This document shows positions 45,546-54,762 of a DNA stretch of 64,000 bases, piece after piece. How positions within the stretch are numbered: position 1 is the first letter of the stretch; the number at the start of each line of letters is the position of its first letter. The notes beneath the pieces were generated by a model. The model was not told where the DNA came from. It searched no databases and saw nothing but the letters and a program-made list of their open reading frames with translations. Source of the stretch: an uncultured Collinsella sp. (GTDB lineage: Bacteria > Actinomycetota > Coriobacteriia > Coriobacteriales > Coriobacteriaceae); NCBI GenBank assembly GCA_900767675.1, contig CAAFZX010000006.1:1-64000 (forward strand). The letters run 5' to 3'. The translations under genes and the position numbers were made by a program.

Positions 45546-45585
45546 GACCACCGCTACTTTTGAATGTGCTGCCTAGGCACAGCGC

Positions 45586-46101
45586 CTATTCCGCCAAGCC
45601 GTCGGCTTTGGCAACTTCGTTTGTCGAGCCGTCCTGATAGGTAATCTTGACATGCTCCACCTCGGACACCGCGACACCCGTCGGGGGCTCCAGGCGCCAT
45701 TCCGTCAGGGCGATATCCATGGTCGTGGGGACATCTCCTTGATCTTTGAGCTTCACCGTGAGCGTTTTGAGCGCCGCGTCAAACGTCACGCGTTCGATTT
45801 CTTCACCTGGAATGGACCCACCGCTCAGCTGCAGCTGGACAAATCCATCGCACGGATACCAATAGTCGCCGGGAGCTGCCACCGTGTTGCCGCCAGAGAC
45901 CTTCACCGTCATGATCGGCAGGGCATCATCGGCCTCAAACTCCCAGGCAGCGCCGCCGCGACCGCCAAACGTCCAGATACAAAAGGCAATCACCAGCACG
46001 GCAAGCACCGCAAAACCAATCGCGACAAGGCCACGGTGCGCACGGCTTTCCTCGGCCGATACATCCCATTGCGTCTCTCGATATAGATGCTTGTCTTCCA
46101 T
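45586..46101 (-). CDS. Single-pass membrane protein, unknown function
   Basis: 171 residues. Residues ~24-45 form one membrane helix (GLVAIGFAVLAVLVIAFCIW); the N-terminus is cytoplasmic and the C-terminal 120 residues lie outside. The outer part has a beta-rich look (IMTVKVSGGNTVAAPG, YWYPCDGFVQLQL). I do not recognise a family. ATG 46101 has GGGGAGG upstream. It is divergent from thiC. Confidence 0.65.
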   Translation of the reverse strand: MEDKHLYRETQWDVSAEESRAHRGLVAIGFAVLAVLVIAFCIWTFGGRGGAAWEFEADDALPIMTVKVSGGNTVAAPGDYWYPCDGFVQLQLSGGSIPGEEIERVTFDAALKTLTVKLKDQGDVPTTMDIALTEWRLEPPTGVAVSEVEHVKITYQDGSTNEVAKADGLAE

Positions 46102-46151
46102 GTTCGCCTCCCCACAGGCACGCTCGTTGGCCCAATCGTACCCATTCAGGC

Positions 46152-46157
46152 TATACT
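46152..46157 (+). promoter_or_regulatory. Candidate -10 box for thiC
   Basis: TATACT, with TTGGCC at 46127-46132 as a poor -35. It lies just before the riboswitch. Confidence 0.4.
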
Positions 46158-46170
46158 TGAGCCCATGACA

Positions 46171-46264
46171 TAACGGGGAGCTTGCAGGACAAGACGGCAG
46201 GCTGAGATTGGGCGCGCCCGCCCTGACCCGCAAACCTGATATGGGTAATGCCAACGAAGGGAGC
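46171..46264 (+). promoter_or_regulatory. TPP riboswitch (THI element)
   Basis: Conserved blocks in order: GGGGAGC, GGCTGAGATT, CCCTGACCCG, AACCTGATATGGGTAATGCC and GAAGGGA. This is the thiamin pyrophosphate aptamer. It ends eight bases before the thiC start, and its last block overlaps the likely ribosome site, so control of translation is probable. Confidence 0.95.
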
Positions 46265-46271
46265 CGTGCCA

Positions 46272-47606
46272 ATGAGCACACAGACCGAGCCCAAGCTCGT
46301 CACGCAAATCGACTTCGCCCGCGCCGGGCAGATCACACCGCAGATGAAGGAGGTTGCCGAGCGCGAGCATCGCGACCCCGAGTACATCCGCGAGCGTGTG
46401 GCCGACGGCCGCATCGCCATTCCCGCCAACATCGTGCATATCAAAAAGGGCATGCGCGCCTTTGGTGTCGGCGAGGGCCTGTCCACTAAGGTCAACGTCA
46501 ACCTGGGCATCTCGGGCGACAAGGCCGATGCCGCCGAGGAGTGGAAGAAGGTCAAGATCGCCGAGGACTTTGGCGCCGACGCCATCATGGACCTCTCCAA
46601 CTCGGGCAAGACGCGCCAGTTCCGCCAGCAGCTCATCGACGAAACGCCGCTCATGGTGGGCACCGTCCCCATGTACGACGCCATCGGCTACATGGAAAAG
46701 CCGCTGGTCAAGCTGACCAAGGACGACCTGTTCGAGGTCGTGCGCGCGCATGCCGAGGACGGCGTGGACTTTATGACCATCCACTGCGGCATCAACAAGT
46801 CGGTCACCAAGACCTTTAAGGAGACCGGCCGCCTGATGAACATCGTCAGCCGCGGCGGTTCGCTGCTGTTTGGCTGGATGGAGGTCACCGGCAACGAAAA
46901 CCCCTTCTACGAGTACTTTGACGAGCTGCTCGAGATTTGCCACGAGTACGACGTGACGATTTCGCTCGGCGACTCCTGCCGCCCGGGCTGCCTCTACGAC
47001 TCCAACGACGCCACCGAGACCGCCGAGATGATCGAGCTGGGCAAGCTGTGCAAGCGCGCCTGGGCCGCCGGCGTCCAGGTCATGGTCGAGGGACCGGGCC
47101 ATATGGCGCTCGACGAGATCGCCGCCAACATGAAACTGCAGAAGCGCCTGTGCCACAACGCCCCGTTCTATGTGCTCGGGCCGCTGGTGACCGATATCGG
47201 CGTGGGTTACGACCACATCACCGCTGCCATCGGCGGCGCCATCTCCGCCAGCTCCGGCGCCGACTTCCTGTGCTACGTGACGCCGGCCGAGCACTTGTGC
47301 CTGCCCAACGCCCAAGACGTGCTCGATGGCCTCATGGCTACCAAGATCGCCGCACACGCCGCCGATATCGCCAAGAAGGTGCCGCACGCCCGCAACATGG
47401 ACGACAAGATGGGCCAGGCACGCCGCAAGCTCGACTGGGACGCCATGTGGAAGTGTGCGCTCGACCCAGTTACGGGCAAGAAGCGCTACGAGGAGTCTCC
47501 CGCCGCCACCGAGGGCACTTGCACCATGTGTGGCAAGATGTGCGCCGTCCGTACCGTTAACAAGGTGTTCGAAGGCACAACGATCGACCTCGGCATGGAG
47601 GATTAG
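46272..47606 (+). CDS. thiC: Phosphomethylpyrimidine synthase
   Basis: 444-residue radical SAM enzyme that turns AIR into HMP-P. It is the short form without the long N-terminal domain of proteobacterial ThiC. GDSCRPGCLYDSND near residue 235 and VEGPGHMALDEI near residue 273 are core sites, and CTMCGKMC near residue 417 is the cluster site (CX2CX3C). ATG 46272 has GAAGGGAG upstream. The TPP riboswitch in front gives feedback control. Confidence 0.96.
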   Translation: MSTQTEPKLVTQIDFARAGQITPQMKEVAEREHRDPEYIRERVADGRIAIPANIVHIKKGMRAFGVGEGLSTKVNVNLGISGDKADAAEEWKKVKIAEDFGADAIMDLSNSGKTRQFRQQLIDETPLMVGTVPMYDAIGYMEKPLVKLTKDDLFEVVRAHAEDGVDFMTIHCGINKSVTKTFKETGRLMNIVSRGGSLLFGWMEVTGNENPFYEYFDELLEICHEYDVTISLGDSCRPGCLYDSNDATETAEMIELGKLCKRAWAAGVQVMVEGPGHMALDEIAANMKLQKRLCHNAPFYVLGPLVTDIGVGYDHITAAIGGAISASSGADFLCYVTPAEHLCLPNAQDVLDGLMATKIAAHAADIAKKVPHARNMDDKMGQARRKLDWDAMWKCALDPVTGKKRYEESPAATEGTCTMCGKMCAVRTVNKVFEGTTIDLGMED

Positions 47607-47788
47607 CTTTTTCGAGGTAATCACCAGCAAGCCCACTGCAACGCCCGTCAATTGTTGACATGTGAACATTTGCTTACATTTGCGTAAAGATTGCATCGCC
47701 CGCCCGGGTTCGGAATACAGCCGGCCCGGGCATCTTTATAATGCAGACTTAAAGACCCATTTGAATCCGACCGGACAAGGGAGTGAGC

Positions 47789-48619
47789 ATGGATCGCAGT
47801 AAGGTACCTGCCGTTCTATCCATCGCGGGATCCGATTCCAGCGGCGGTGCCGGCATTCAGGCCGACATCAAGACCATCACGGCGCACCGCCTGTATGCCG
47901 AGACGGCCATCACCGCCATCACAGCGCAAAACACCCTGGGCGTCACCGCCGTGCAGGATATCTCGCCAGATATCGTAGCCGCGCAAATTGACACTGTCTT
48001 TGACGATATCCGCCCAAGCGCCGTCAAAATCGGCATGGTTTCTTCTGTCGAGATTATCGAAGTCATCGCCGACCGCTTGAGCGCCTGGAACGCAACGAAC
48101 GTGGTCGTCGACCCCGTCATGGTTGCCACCTCGGGCGCGCGCTTGATTGCAGAGGATGCCTCCGAGGCACTCACCCGCCGCCTGTTCCCGTTGGCAACGG
48201 TCATCACCTCCAACATTCCCGAGGCTATGGCGCTGCTCGACTACGAGGTCGATTCCGAGCGCACACAGCAAAATGCCGCTATGCTCCTCACCCGCCGCTT
48301 TGGCTGCGCAGCCTTGGTTAAGGGCGGTCATTTTGTCAACGAGGCCAACGACGTACTGGCCGAGCCTGCACCCCTCGATGACGAGGGCAACCACCTGGGC
48401 GATCCGCCCACCACGTGGTTTCGCCACAAGCGTATCGACACCAATAACACGCACGGCACTGGCTGCACGCTCTCGTCCGCCATCGCCTGCGCGCTGGCCC
48501 AGGGCATGGAACTTGCCGACGCCATCAACGCCGGCAAGGCCTATCTAACCGGCGCTCTCGCCGCCGGCTTTGACATGGGCAAAGGCTCCGGCCCCGTCAA
48601 CCACATGTGGCAGTACTGA
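47789..48619 (+). CDS. thiD: HMP/HMP-P kinase
   Basis: 276-residue ribokinase-fold enzyme. VLSIAGSDSSGGAGIQAD at the start and NTHGTGCTLSSAIACAL near residue 220 (anion hole and catalytic Asp region) identify ThiD. It makes HMP-PP from the ThiC product. ATG 47789 has AAGGGAG upstream. The 182-base gap after thiC holds no terminator I can see. No thiE or thiM follows; the prophage begins within about 160 bases. Confidence 0.94.
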   Translation: MDRSKVPAVLSIAGSDSSGGAGIQADIKTITAHRLYAETAITAITAQNTLGVTAVQDISPDIVAAQIDTVFDDIRPSAVKIGMVSSVEIIEVIADRLSAWNATNVVVDPVMVATSGARLIAEDASEALTRRLFPLATVITSNIPEAMALLDYEVDSERTQQNAAMLLTRRFGCAALVKGGHFVNEANDVLAEPAPLDDEGNHLGDPPTTWFRHKRIDTNNTHGTGCTLSSAIACALAQGMELADAINAGKAYLTGALAAGFDMGKGSGPVNHMWQY

Positions 48620-48741
48620 GACAGTTTGCCGCAGCTCGCTAATGATGCTGACCATCAGGCAAAACGCGCTGAACGTACCGCAACACGCTGACCGTACTTA
48701 GGGTTTTGCGCCCACTTGGGATATTCGAGGGATACGAGAAA

Positions 48742-48771
48742 GGGGCCGTGGCGACGAACCGCCACGGCCCC
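48742..48771. terminator. Terminator at the prophage edge
   Basis: 11-bp perfect GC stem (48742-48752 with 48761-48771), with CTTTT on the plus strand and CTTTCTC on the minus strand. It ends the prophage late transcript and perhaps thiD. Confidence 0.8.
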
Positions 48772-48779
48772 TTTTGCTG

Positions 48780-48881
48780 TTATCGCCCGCGGTCGCTCCC
48801 GCCCCAGATCAGGGCGAGCGCGACAACCGTGACGAAGCTGCCCAAAATCGCGCCGAGCGCCGCGCTCATGACGAAAGCCAT
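48780..48881 (-). CDS. Tiny membrane protein after the endolysin
   Basis: 33-residue ORF, mostly one hydrophobic helix (LGAILGSFVTVVALALIW). Its ATG at 48881 overlaps the amidase stop (TAATG), which argues that it is real. It may be a second holin-like or spanin-like factor. Too short for family assignment. Confidence 0.55.
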   Translation of the reverse strand: MAFVMSAALGAILGSFVTVVALALIWGGSDRGR

Positions 48882-49954
48882 TACCACGGCACCCCGTCGG
48901 TGACGCAGACCTGCAGACGGTCGAGCGGCTCGCCGTAGATACCGGCGTAGTCGTCGCCGCTATAGGTAGAGCCGTCGTCGCACACGGTGTTCAGCCATCC
49001 GGCGCGCGCAGCGGTCTGGGAGCGGTACCACGCCTGCTTGTACTCCTCGCCGCTCGGCGTCACGTAGTACATGCGCACGCCGTCGATGGTATGACCGGCG
49101 ATACCGGCGCAGCCGTTCACGGTGTCGTTGCGGTCGCCCTTGGCGACCCAGTCGAGCCAGCCATCCTCGACGGTGTGGACCTGATACTTGAGCGTACCGC
49201 GATCAACTCGGGCGCAAAGGAGGTCATGCTGTCGGCACGGGTAGCCCGCGAAGCCGTCGTCGCCGGCGCCGAAGTCAGTCACCTCGTCCAGCCAGCCGCC
49301 ACCCTTGAGGTGCAGCGAGTAGCGTACGGGAACACGGGCGCCAGTGGAGCGAGGGAAACCGCCCGGCGCGCCCTGCGACGCCGAAGGCGCAGCGGGGGTC
49401 GCCGCGGGCTGCACAGTCGGCGCAGACGGCTGCGTGCCGCCGACCATCGCGTCGTACCACTCGACGGCGCGCTGCATGTAGTGGTCGCGCTGCGAGCCAG
49501 CCAGCTCGCCAGGGCAGGCCGTGGACGACCAGTGCTTGTGCGGGAACACGTTCACCATCCATGCCGGGCGGCCCAGCCCGTAGTACAGGCACAGCGCCGC
49601 CACGAGGTGCGCACCGCTCTCGATGGCGGCCTCGTGCACGGTCCACGGGCCGCGGGCGTTGTTGGCGTGCTCGATGCTGATGGTCGTGTCGTTGCCGCCG
49701 CCCGTGCCGATGCCGTCGCCGCAAGCGTAAGCGCGGTCGGTGTCGTTGACGTGCTGCACGATGTAGCCGTTGCAGTCGACCGAGTAGTGGGCAGAGCAGC
49801 CGTTGGCGGCCCAGATGCTGTTGCACTGGGCCGCATTGAGGTCACCCGCCATATGGTGGATCGTGACGCCCTTGATGCCGAAGGGTCGTCCCGCCGAGAA
49901 GTTGCAGCCGAGGAGCTTGTACTCGTCCGGTTGGACGTTCGCGAAATCTGCCAT
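48881..49954 (-). CDS. Phage N-acetylmuramoyl-L-alanine amidase (endolysin) with C-terminal wall-binding repeats
   Basis: 357 residues. Residues ~20-175 are an Amidase_2 domain: VTIHHMAGDL holds the first zinc histidine, TISIEHANN the central region and HKHWSSTACPGEL the late histidine and cysteine. A Pro/Ala linker (about 190-215) follows. Residues ~220-357 hold GGGWLDEV, DGWLDWV and RAGWLNTV repeats followed by AG..G..-type turns, much like ChW-type wall-binding modules. It cuts peptidoglycan at lysis. ATG 49954 has AGGAGG upstream. Confidence 0.9.
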   Translation of the reverse strand: MADFANVQPDEYKLLGCNFSAGRPFGIKGVTIHHMAGDLNAAQCNSIWAANGCSAHYSVDCNGYIVQHVNDTDRAYACGDGIGTGGGNDTTISIEHANNARGPWTVHEAAIESGAHLVAALCLYYGLGRPAWMVNVFPHKHWSSTACPGELAGSQRDHYMQRAVEWYDAMVGGTQPSAPTVQPAATPAAPSASQGAPGGFPRSTGARVPVRYSLHLKGGGWLDEVTDFGAGDDGFAGYPCRQHDLLCARVDRGTLKYQVHTVEDGWLDWVAKGDRNDTVNGCAGIAGHTIDGVRMYYVTPSGEEYKQAWYRSQTAARAGWLNTVCDDGSTYSGDDYAGIYGEPLDRLQVCVTDGVPW

Positions 49955-49955
49955 G

Positions 49956-50261
49956 TTAGTCCTCCTTAATGTCGCCGAGCGCGAGCAGCGCGTCGAGCCA
50001 TTTGTCCGTGATGCCGACGGATTTGAAGGCGGCATAGGCCACCTGCACGCCGCCGACACACGCGAAGATGGACGTCACCCACGCCGAGGGGTCGGTGGGC
50101 ACGCCTCCCGCCATGGCCGTGAGGGCGCCGCACCCCGCCGAGACGGCGATGGCCGTCCAGCGGGCGACGCCGCCCGTCATGGCCTTAGTCTTGATGGCCT
50201 GCACGATGTACGGCACCACGAGCACCGTGGCGACGGTGAGGCCGGCCTGAATCTCAGTCAT
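49956..50261 (-). CDS. Phage holin
   Basis: 101 residues with three hydrophobic stretches (VATVLVVPYIVQAI, WTAIAVSAGCGALTAMAG, WVTSIFACVGGVQVAYAAF) and an acidic tail. It should open the membrane for the endolysin, whose gene starts one base after its stop (TAACATG). ATG 50261 has AGGAG upstream. Confidence 0.8.
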   Translation of the reverse strand: MTEIQAGLTVATVLVVPYIVQAIKTKAMTGGVARWTAIAVSAGCGALTAMAGGVPTDPSAWVTSIFACVGGVQVAYAAFKSVGITDKWLDALLALGDIKED

Positions 50262-50271
50262 TTGATTGCTC

Positions 50272-50685
50272 CTATCTGTTTGTCTCCTTGTTGTACATGA
50301 GGTCGACGCGGTCGTAGATGTGGTCGACCTTCTCGGCCATCCCCTGGCTGCGCGCCTGGCTGTGGACCAAATCGGCGTGCAACACGTCATTTGACGCGAC
50401 GACCGACTCCATGAGCGTCTTCATCCCCTCAATCAAGGTGTTGCTGCGCTCCATCTGCGCGGCAATGCGCCCCTCCATCTGCGATCGCTCACGGTCTCGC
50501 TGCGCGCGCTCGTCCACCTCGGCTTGCTTACGCTCCTCGCGCTTCAGGTCGATGTGTGCCTTGCGCTCGTTCTGGACCTTGTACTCGGCAAGAAATTGCT
50601 TCCCAAAATAGAAGGCGATCAGCGCCAGCAGCACGCCGCCGAGCCACCCCGGCCCGTACGGCGCAAAGAGCTTGAGTACCTCCAT
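50272..50685 (-). CDS. Membrane-anchored coiled-coil phage protein
   Basis: 137 residues. One membrane helix (WLGGVLLALIAFYFG, about 13-28) is followed by a charged coiled coil (AEYKVQNERKAHIDLKREER-type heptads) to about residue 90. Small proteins of this kind occur next to holins. No enzymatic motif. ATG 50685 has GGAAGGGAGG upstream. Confidence 0.65.
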   Translation of the reverse strand: MEVLKLFAPYGPGWLGGVLLALIAFYFGKQFLAEYKVQNERKAHIDLKREERKQAEVDERAQRDRERSQMEGRIAAQMERSNTLIEGMKTLMESVVASNDVLHADLVHSQARSQGMAEKVDHIYDRVDLMYNKETNR

Positions 50686-50762
50686 CCGGCCTCCCTTCCG
50701 TTCTGCAGTGTGGTGGGGCCCATTCCCCGCCACACTGCAGGTTCGGGCCTCCGTAACGCCGC

Positions 50763-51020
50763 CTACACCGCCGCCATCGTGCCGACGCACACGGCCAGCG
50801 GGCCCTGCGACAGGATCACGGCGCGGTCGGTGATGATGCACCCCGTGCAGGAGCGCACCATCGGGACCGTCACCACCGCGCCGTGCAGCATCACGTCGAG
50901 CGCCGTGTCGTGGACGCCCACGACCGTGCCGAACTCCATCGTCAGCCGCTTGCCGCCCGACGGCATCGCCGCCGCCAGCCGCGCCGCCGCGCCCTTGATC
51001 TCGGCTGCCGAATCGCTCAT
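50763..51020 (-). CDS. Small phage protein, unknown
   Basis: 85 residues with a beta-rich core (LTMEFGTVVGVHDTALDVML, VTVPMVRSCTG). It starts at ATG 51020, overlapping the stop of the tail hub gene by four bases. It may be a baseplate or tail-tip accessory; I do not recognise it. Confidence 0.55.
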   Translation of the reverse strand: MSDSAAEIKGAAARLAAAMPSGGKRLTMEFGTVVGVHDTALDVMLHGAVVTVPMVRSCTGCIITDRAVILSQGPLAVCVGTMAAV

Positions 51021-52582
51021 CGCTCGTACCTCCTCGCCGTGTGCTTTATGACGCAGCCGGCGTCGAGCGTCAGCGTCTGCTTCTGGATTGCCAGCTTGCC
51101 GACAACCCCGCCGGTCCTGTAGTTCATCGCCACCGCCATGCACGGCTCGACGGGCTTATACACGCTCCTGAACTCGTCCGTGCGCGTCACGGCGCGCTCG
51201 GTGGCGAGCAGCTCCGCCGCCTTGCGGTCCGCCGCCGCCTGCATGGCGTCCTGCGGCCAAGGCGTGGCGTTGCCTCCCTCCTCGACCTTGTCGGCGACGA
51301 AGATGGCCTCGCCGCCGTCGATGTAGCAGTAGCCCCAGCTGACCTTGCTGTGGTTCTCCGTGGCGTGGTAGGTGTAGCTGACCTTCTGCCACTCGCCAGT
51401 CATGGTGAACCCCTTGGTCACCGGGCCAAGTGCCCTCTCCTGGTCCCAGAAAGACTGTATGATGCCCGTCGCGCCTTTAGTGCCCTTGACCCACACACTC
51501 TGCGTGTAGTCCGTATCCTTCTTGACGCTCGGTCCCTCGTCCTGGCAGAAGCCGACGCGCCCGCCACTCGAGACGACCTTGATGCCGAAAAGCACGCCCA
51601 CCTGCGGCGAGTCGGGGACGTAGACGGTCTGGATGCTGCCGTGCGAATCGCTCTGCCTGAAGCTCTTATCCGACTTCTTGCCGGTGCCGATGAGGGCGTT
51701 GGCGGCGCCCTCGACAAGGTTGGCGTCCTCGGTATCCACGCCCGGCAGGCTGTCGTAGCTGTAGCTCTTGACGATGCGACGACCGACCGAGACGGTCGAG
51801 AGGTCTGAATCGGGCGAGTCGTCCACCGCCGTGCCGCGCACCGATGCGTCCTGCGTGCTGAAGTCCACGTGCACGACGTTGCAGACCTCGGCGCGGTTAG
51901 TCGATTCGGTCATGTCCGACATGAAGCGCGCGTCCCTGCCCTCGGTGAACTCGGCCGAGATGGGCATGTCCGAGGGCTCGATGTAGCGCCTGAAGAGCAC
52001 ATTGCCCATGCGGTCGGTCGAGGCCGAGCGGAACCCCGCCGCCTCAAGGAGCAGGTTCACGGCATCCAGCTTGGTTTTGGCGTCGTTGTTCTTGCCCACG
52101 CCGAACACCCAGCTGCTGCCCAACAGGAGGCTACTGCTGTCGGCGTAGACGGTGAGGCCGACCGACTCGGCTATCTTGACGGCCTCCTCCACCGCATTGC
52201 TGTCTTGGGCGATCACGTAGGGACCGTCGAAGTCGTCGTCCTTGAGCAGCTTCAGGAGGCCGTAGGCGTTGATCTGGCCCTCGCGGTAGGCGCCGTCGAT
52301 GTTCACCGAGTCCACCTGCGGCATGAATGTTCCGAGGCACTCGCGCCTCTTACTGCCGTCCGTGAAGGTGGCGTTGAGGTACACACGCAGAAAGTCGTTG
52401 CCAACGTCGAACTTGTCAGCGAAGTCCAGGGATGCAGTCTCATAGAGCGCCGTGTTCGCATTGCGCTCGATGGAACCGCCGTTCTCGATGTCGCGTACGA
52501 AGTCGAGTTCGAGCCCCGTCTCACGTGATACGCGCACGAAGTCGTAGGAGGCGTCGAACGGCCTTATCCAGCTATCAGCCAT
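51017..52582 (-). CDS. Phage tail tip/hub protein with inserted carbohydrate-binding-like domain
   Basis: 521 residues. The N-terminal ~270 residues look like a tail hub or tail-associated structural protein (LLKLLKDDDFDGPYVIAQD, AVNLLLEAAGFRSAS). Residues ~320-445 look like a jelly-roll carbohydrate-binding module (DTDYTQSVWVKG, WQKVSYTYHA, IFVADKVEEGGNATPW). The hub fold resumes after it. Such modules help phages hold surface glycans. It overlaps both neighbours, which fits one late operon. Confidence 0.65.
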   Translation of the reverse strand: MADSWIRPFDASYDFVRVSRETGLELDFVRDIENGGSIERNANTALYETASLDFADKFDVGNDFLRVYLNATFTDGSKRRECLGTFMPQVDSVNIDGAYREGQINAYGLLKLLKDDDFDGPYVIAQDSNAVEEAVKIAESVGLTVYADSSSLLLGSSWVFGVGKNNDAKTKLDAVNLLLEAAGFRSASTDRMGNVLFRRYIEPSDMPISAEFTEGRDARFMSDMTESTNRAEVCNVVHVDFSTQDASVRGTAVDDSPDSDLSTVSVGRRIVKSYSYDSLPGVDTEDANLVEGAANALIGTGKKSDKSFRQSDSHGSIQTVYVPDSPQVGVLFGIKVVSSGGRVGFCQDEGPSVKKDTDYTQSVWVKGTKGATGIIQSFWDQERALGPVTKGFTMTGEWQKVSYTYHATENHSKVSWGYCYIDGGEAIFVADKVEEGGNATPWPQDAMQAAADRKAAELLATERAVTRTDEFRSVYKPVEPCMAVAMNYRTGGVVGKLAIQKQTLTLDAGCVIKHTARRYER

Positions 52583-54761
52583 TGGCGGGCTCCTCCCACG
52601 TCTCCCACGTCGGGTCGCACGAAGCCACCCACGCGCTGTCGGAACGCTTCACGCTACAGCCGAGGCGGGCGCGGAAGCGCTCGCCGTACAGGTCGCGCAC
52701 CCAGAAGCGCCCCGACACGCCCATGACCTCGAGGAATGACTTGTAGTCCTCCTCGTCGAGCAGCAGGAAGTCCATGCTGTCCTTGACATCCCTCTCGTTG
52801 ATGCCGTACGAGACGGGCAGCCCTTCCCCGCCGTCGGCGAAGTGCAGCATCTTGTATCCGTGCGTCACCTTGCGGCTCGAGCCCTTCTTGAGATAGCGCC
52901 CGAGCCATGACCTCTCAGCGCCGGCTCCCCAGTTGAGAGCCACCTCGCGGCTCGCCACGGTCGTTTTGACCCTCGTCGCTGTGCTCACGCCCGTCGCGGC
53001 GTAGGCAACCGCGACGTACTCGAACTCGCTGTTGAGCGGAGGCAGCGGGTCGCTCGCACCCTCGCCCGCCGCAAGGTGCGAGCCGAGCTGCAAGGTCGAG
53101 CCGTCGGGCAGGACGCGCGACACGGTGAAGTGGGACGTCTCGGGCGTGTCGTCACTGTCGGCCTTGCCTGGAAATACCGACAGCTGGCATCCCAGCCTCT
53201 CGTCGACGAAGATGTTGAGCGACGGTTTGGCTGGCGGTGCCCAGTCGGTCCGGAAAGTTCTCGAGACGGTGACCGATAGCGACGATCCGGCCGTGACCGT
53301 GAGCACGACCCTGTAGACCGTGTGGTTGACGAAGGCGTGCTGCGCGTAGCCGAGGCCAAAGGAGCGCGCGTCCTTGTCCACAGTCCCGCTCCACAGGAGG
53401 TTGCCCCTGATGTCGCACAAAGACAGGTACTGTCGGCTGACGCCCGTCTCGTCGGCCACCTTCCACGTGAAGGTATGCGGCACCGCGCGCAAGGTCGCCC
53501 CGTTCGCAGCCGGATCGGTGAAGAATGCCTGGGGCGCGTCCGCCACGGTATATGCCGCCGCGCTCGACCATGCGCCCCAGTCCTCGTCGAGGCCCTTGGT
53601 GCGCACGCGCACGGAGTAGGGGCCCTTGGTGCCGGTCGGCAGCTTCAGGCTCGTACCCGGGCCATCGACCGTCGTGGTGGTGGGACCCGTCGGCGTCGTG
53701 ACCTGCACCTCGGCTGAGGTCTGCGCCGAGCCGTCCGGATGGTTGGGCACCCATTCGAGCGTCGCGGTCGAACCTGTGGCGTAAGCCGCCCTGACGCCCC
53801 TGATGGACGGTGCGAGCGGCGGGCATATTGTCGTGACCTCGTTTGACTCGGACCACGGTCCCTTGAGGCCGCTCTTGACCGCGCGGGCGCGGTAGCGCAC
53901 CGTACCCGCCGGTGCCTCCTCGTCCTCCCAAGAGGCGCTTACATCCGCATCGACCCACGTCTTTCCACCGTCGGTCGTGAGCTGGAACTCCCAGCTGTCG
54001 ACGAAGGCCGGTGCGTCGTGCCCCTTGAGCACGACCTTCGCCGCCTCCGCCTTGACGGCCTCGAGCATGCCGAGCGCCGTCGGCGTGGTGTAGATCGCCG
54101 GCGCGCTCACGCCGTAGTCCGACGTGCCGCCGGGACCCGTCGCCTTGGCCGAGAAGATATACATGCAGCCCGGCTCGAGGCCGTTGTAGGTGTGGCTCGT
54201 GGTGTCCCAACTGACGGTGCCGACGTCGGTGAACTTCCCGGGGCCGTTCTTCGCCACACCGACGGTCACGGTCGACCAGGGGTAGTCGCCGTTCATGCCC
54301 GTGTAGTCGACGTCCCAGCTGACCTTCGCGCTGGTGTCGCTCAGGCGCTCCGCCCTGATGTTCTTCGGCGTGTGCGGCGTGTGGTAGGCGCGGCACGGCA
54401 CCGTGACGGTGTTGGAGGCGTTCGAGGTGCCGTTGCCGAAGCCGCCCGTGACGTTAATCTGGCCCGTGAAGGTGTGGTTGTAGGCGTCGCCGTTGCCGCG
54501 CGCGAGCTCGACGTCGCGCGACGTGCACTGCACCCATACCCAGCCGGAGTTGTTCGTCGAGTAGACCGAGCCGTTCCACGAGCCGCCCGCCGACGAGCTG
54601 CCGTTTGCGTAGCAGTCGATGGCGTAGCGCGTGCCGTAGCCGTGCGTGACGCGGTAGGTCACGGTGGTGTCCGTGCGCCTCACCTCTGCAACGTCCACGT
54701 ACGCGCACCAGCAGTACTTTCTATAGCCACTGCCGCCTTGAACCCAGTTTCCCTGCGCCAT
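52575..54761 (-). CDS. Phage tail protein with fibronectin type III repeats
   Basis: 728 residues. An N-terminal beta-rich part (about 1-125) is followed by several FnIII-like modules at about 130-230, 330-420 and 540-620 (YNGLEPGCMYIFSAKA, YSVRVRTKGLDEDWG, YVAVAYAATGVS). The C-terminal ~100 residues (MDFLLLDEEDYKSFLEVMG) look like a Dit/tail-fibre anchor. FnIII repeats in tails bind carbohydrates or add length. It overlaps the hub gene by eight bases. Confidence 0.7.
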   Translation of the reverse strand: MAQGNWVQGGSGYRKYCWCAYVDVAEVRRTDTTVTYRVTHGYGTRYAIDCYANGSSSAGGSWNGSVYSTNNSGWVWVQCTSRDVELARGNGDAYNHTFTGQINVTGGFGNGTSNASNTVTVPCRAYHTPHTPKNIRAERLSDTSAKVSWDVDYTGMNGDYPWSTVTVGVAKNGPGKFTDVGTVSWDTTSHTYNGLEPGCMYIFSAKATGPGGTSDYGVSAPAIYTTPTALGMLEAVKAEAAKVVLKGHDAPAFVDSWEFQLTTDGGKTWVDADVSASWEDEEAPAGTVRYRARAVKSGLKGPWSESNEVTTICPPLAPSIRGVRAAYATGSTATLEWVPNHPDGSAQTSAEVQVTTPTGPTTTTVDGPGTSLKLPTGTKGPYSVRVRTKGLDEDWGAWSSAAAYTVADAPQAFFTDPAANGATLRAVPHTFTWKVADETGVSRQYLSLCDIRGNLLWSGTVDKDARSFGLGYAQHAFVNHTVYRVVLTVTAGSSLSVTVSRTFRTDWAPPAKPSLNIFVDERLGCQLSVFPGKADSDDTPETSHFTVSRVLPDGSTLQLGSHLAAGEGASDPLPPLNSEFEYVAVAYAATGVSTATRVKTTVASREVALNWGAGAERSWLGRYLKKGSSRKVTHGYKMLHFADGGEGLPVSYGINERDVKDSMDFLLLDEEDYKSFLEVMGVSGRFWVRDLYGERFRARLGCSVKRSDSAWVASCDPTWETWEEPANG

Positions 54762-54762
54762 G

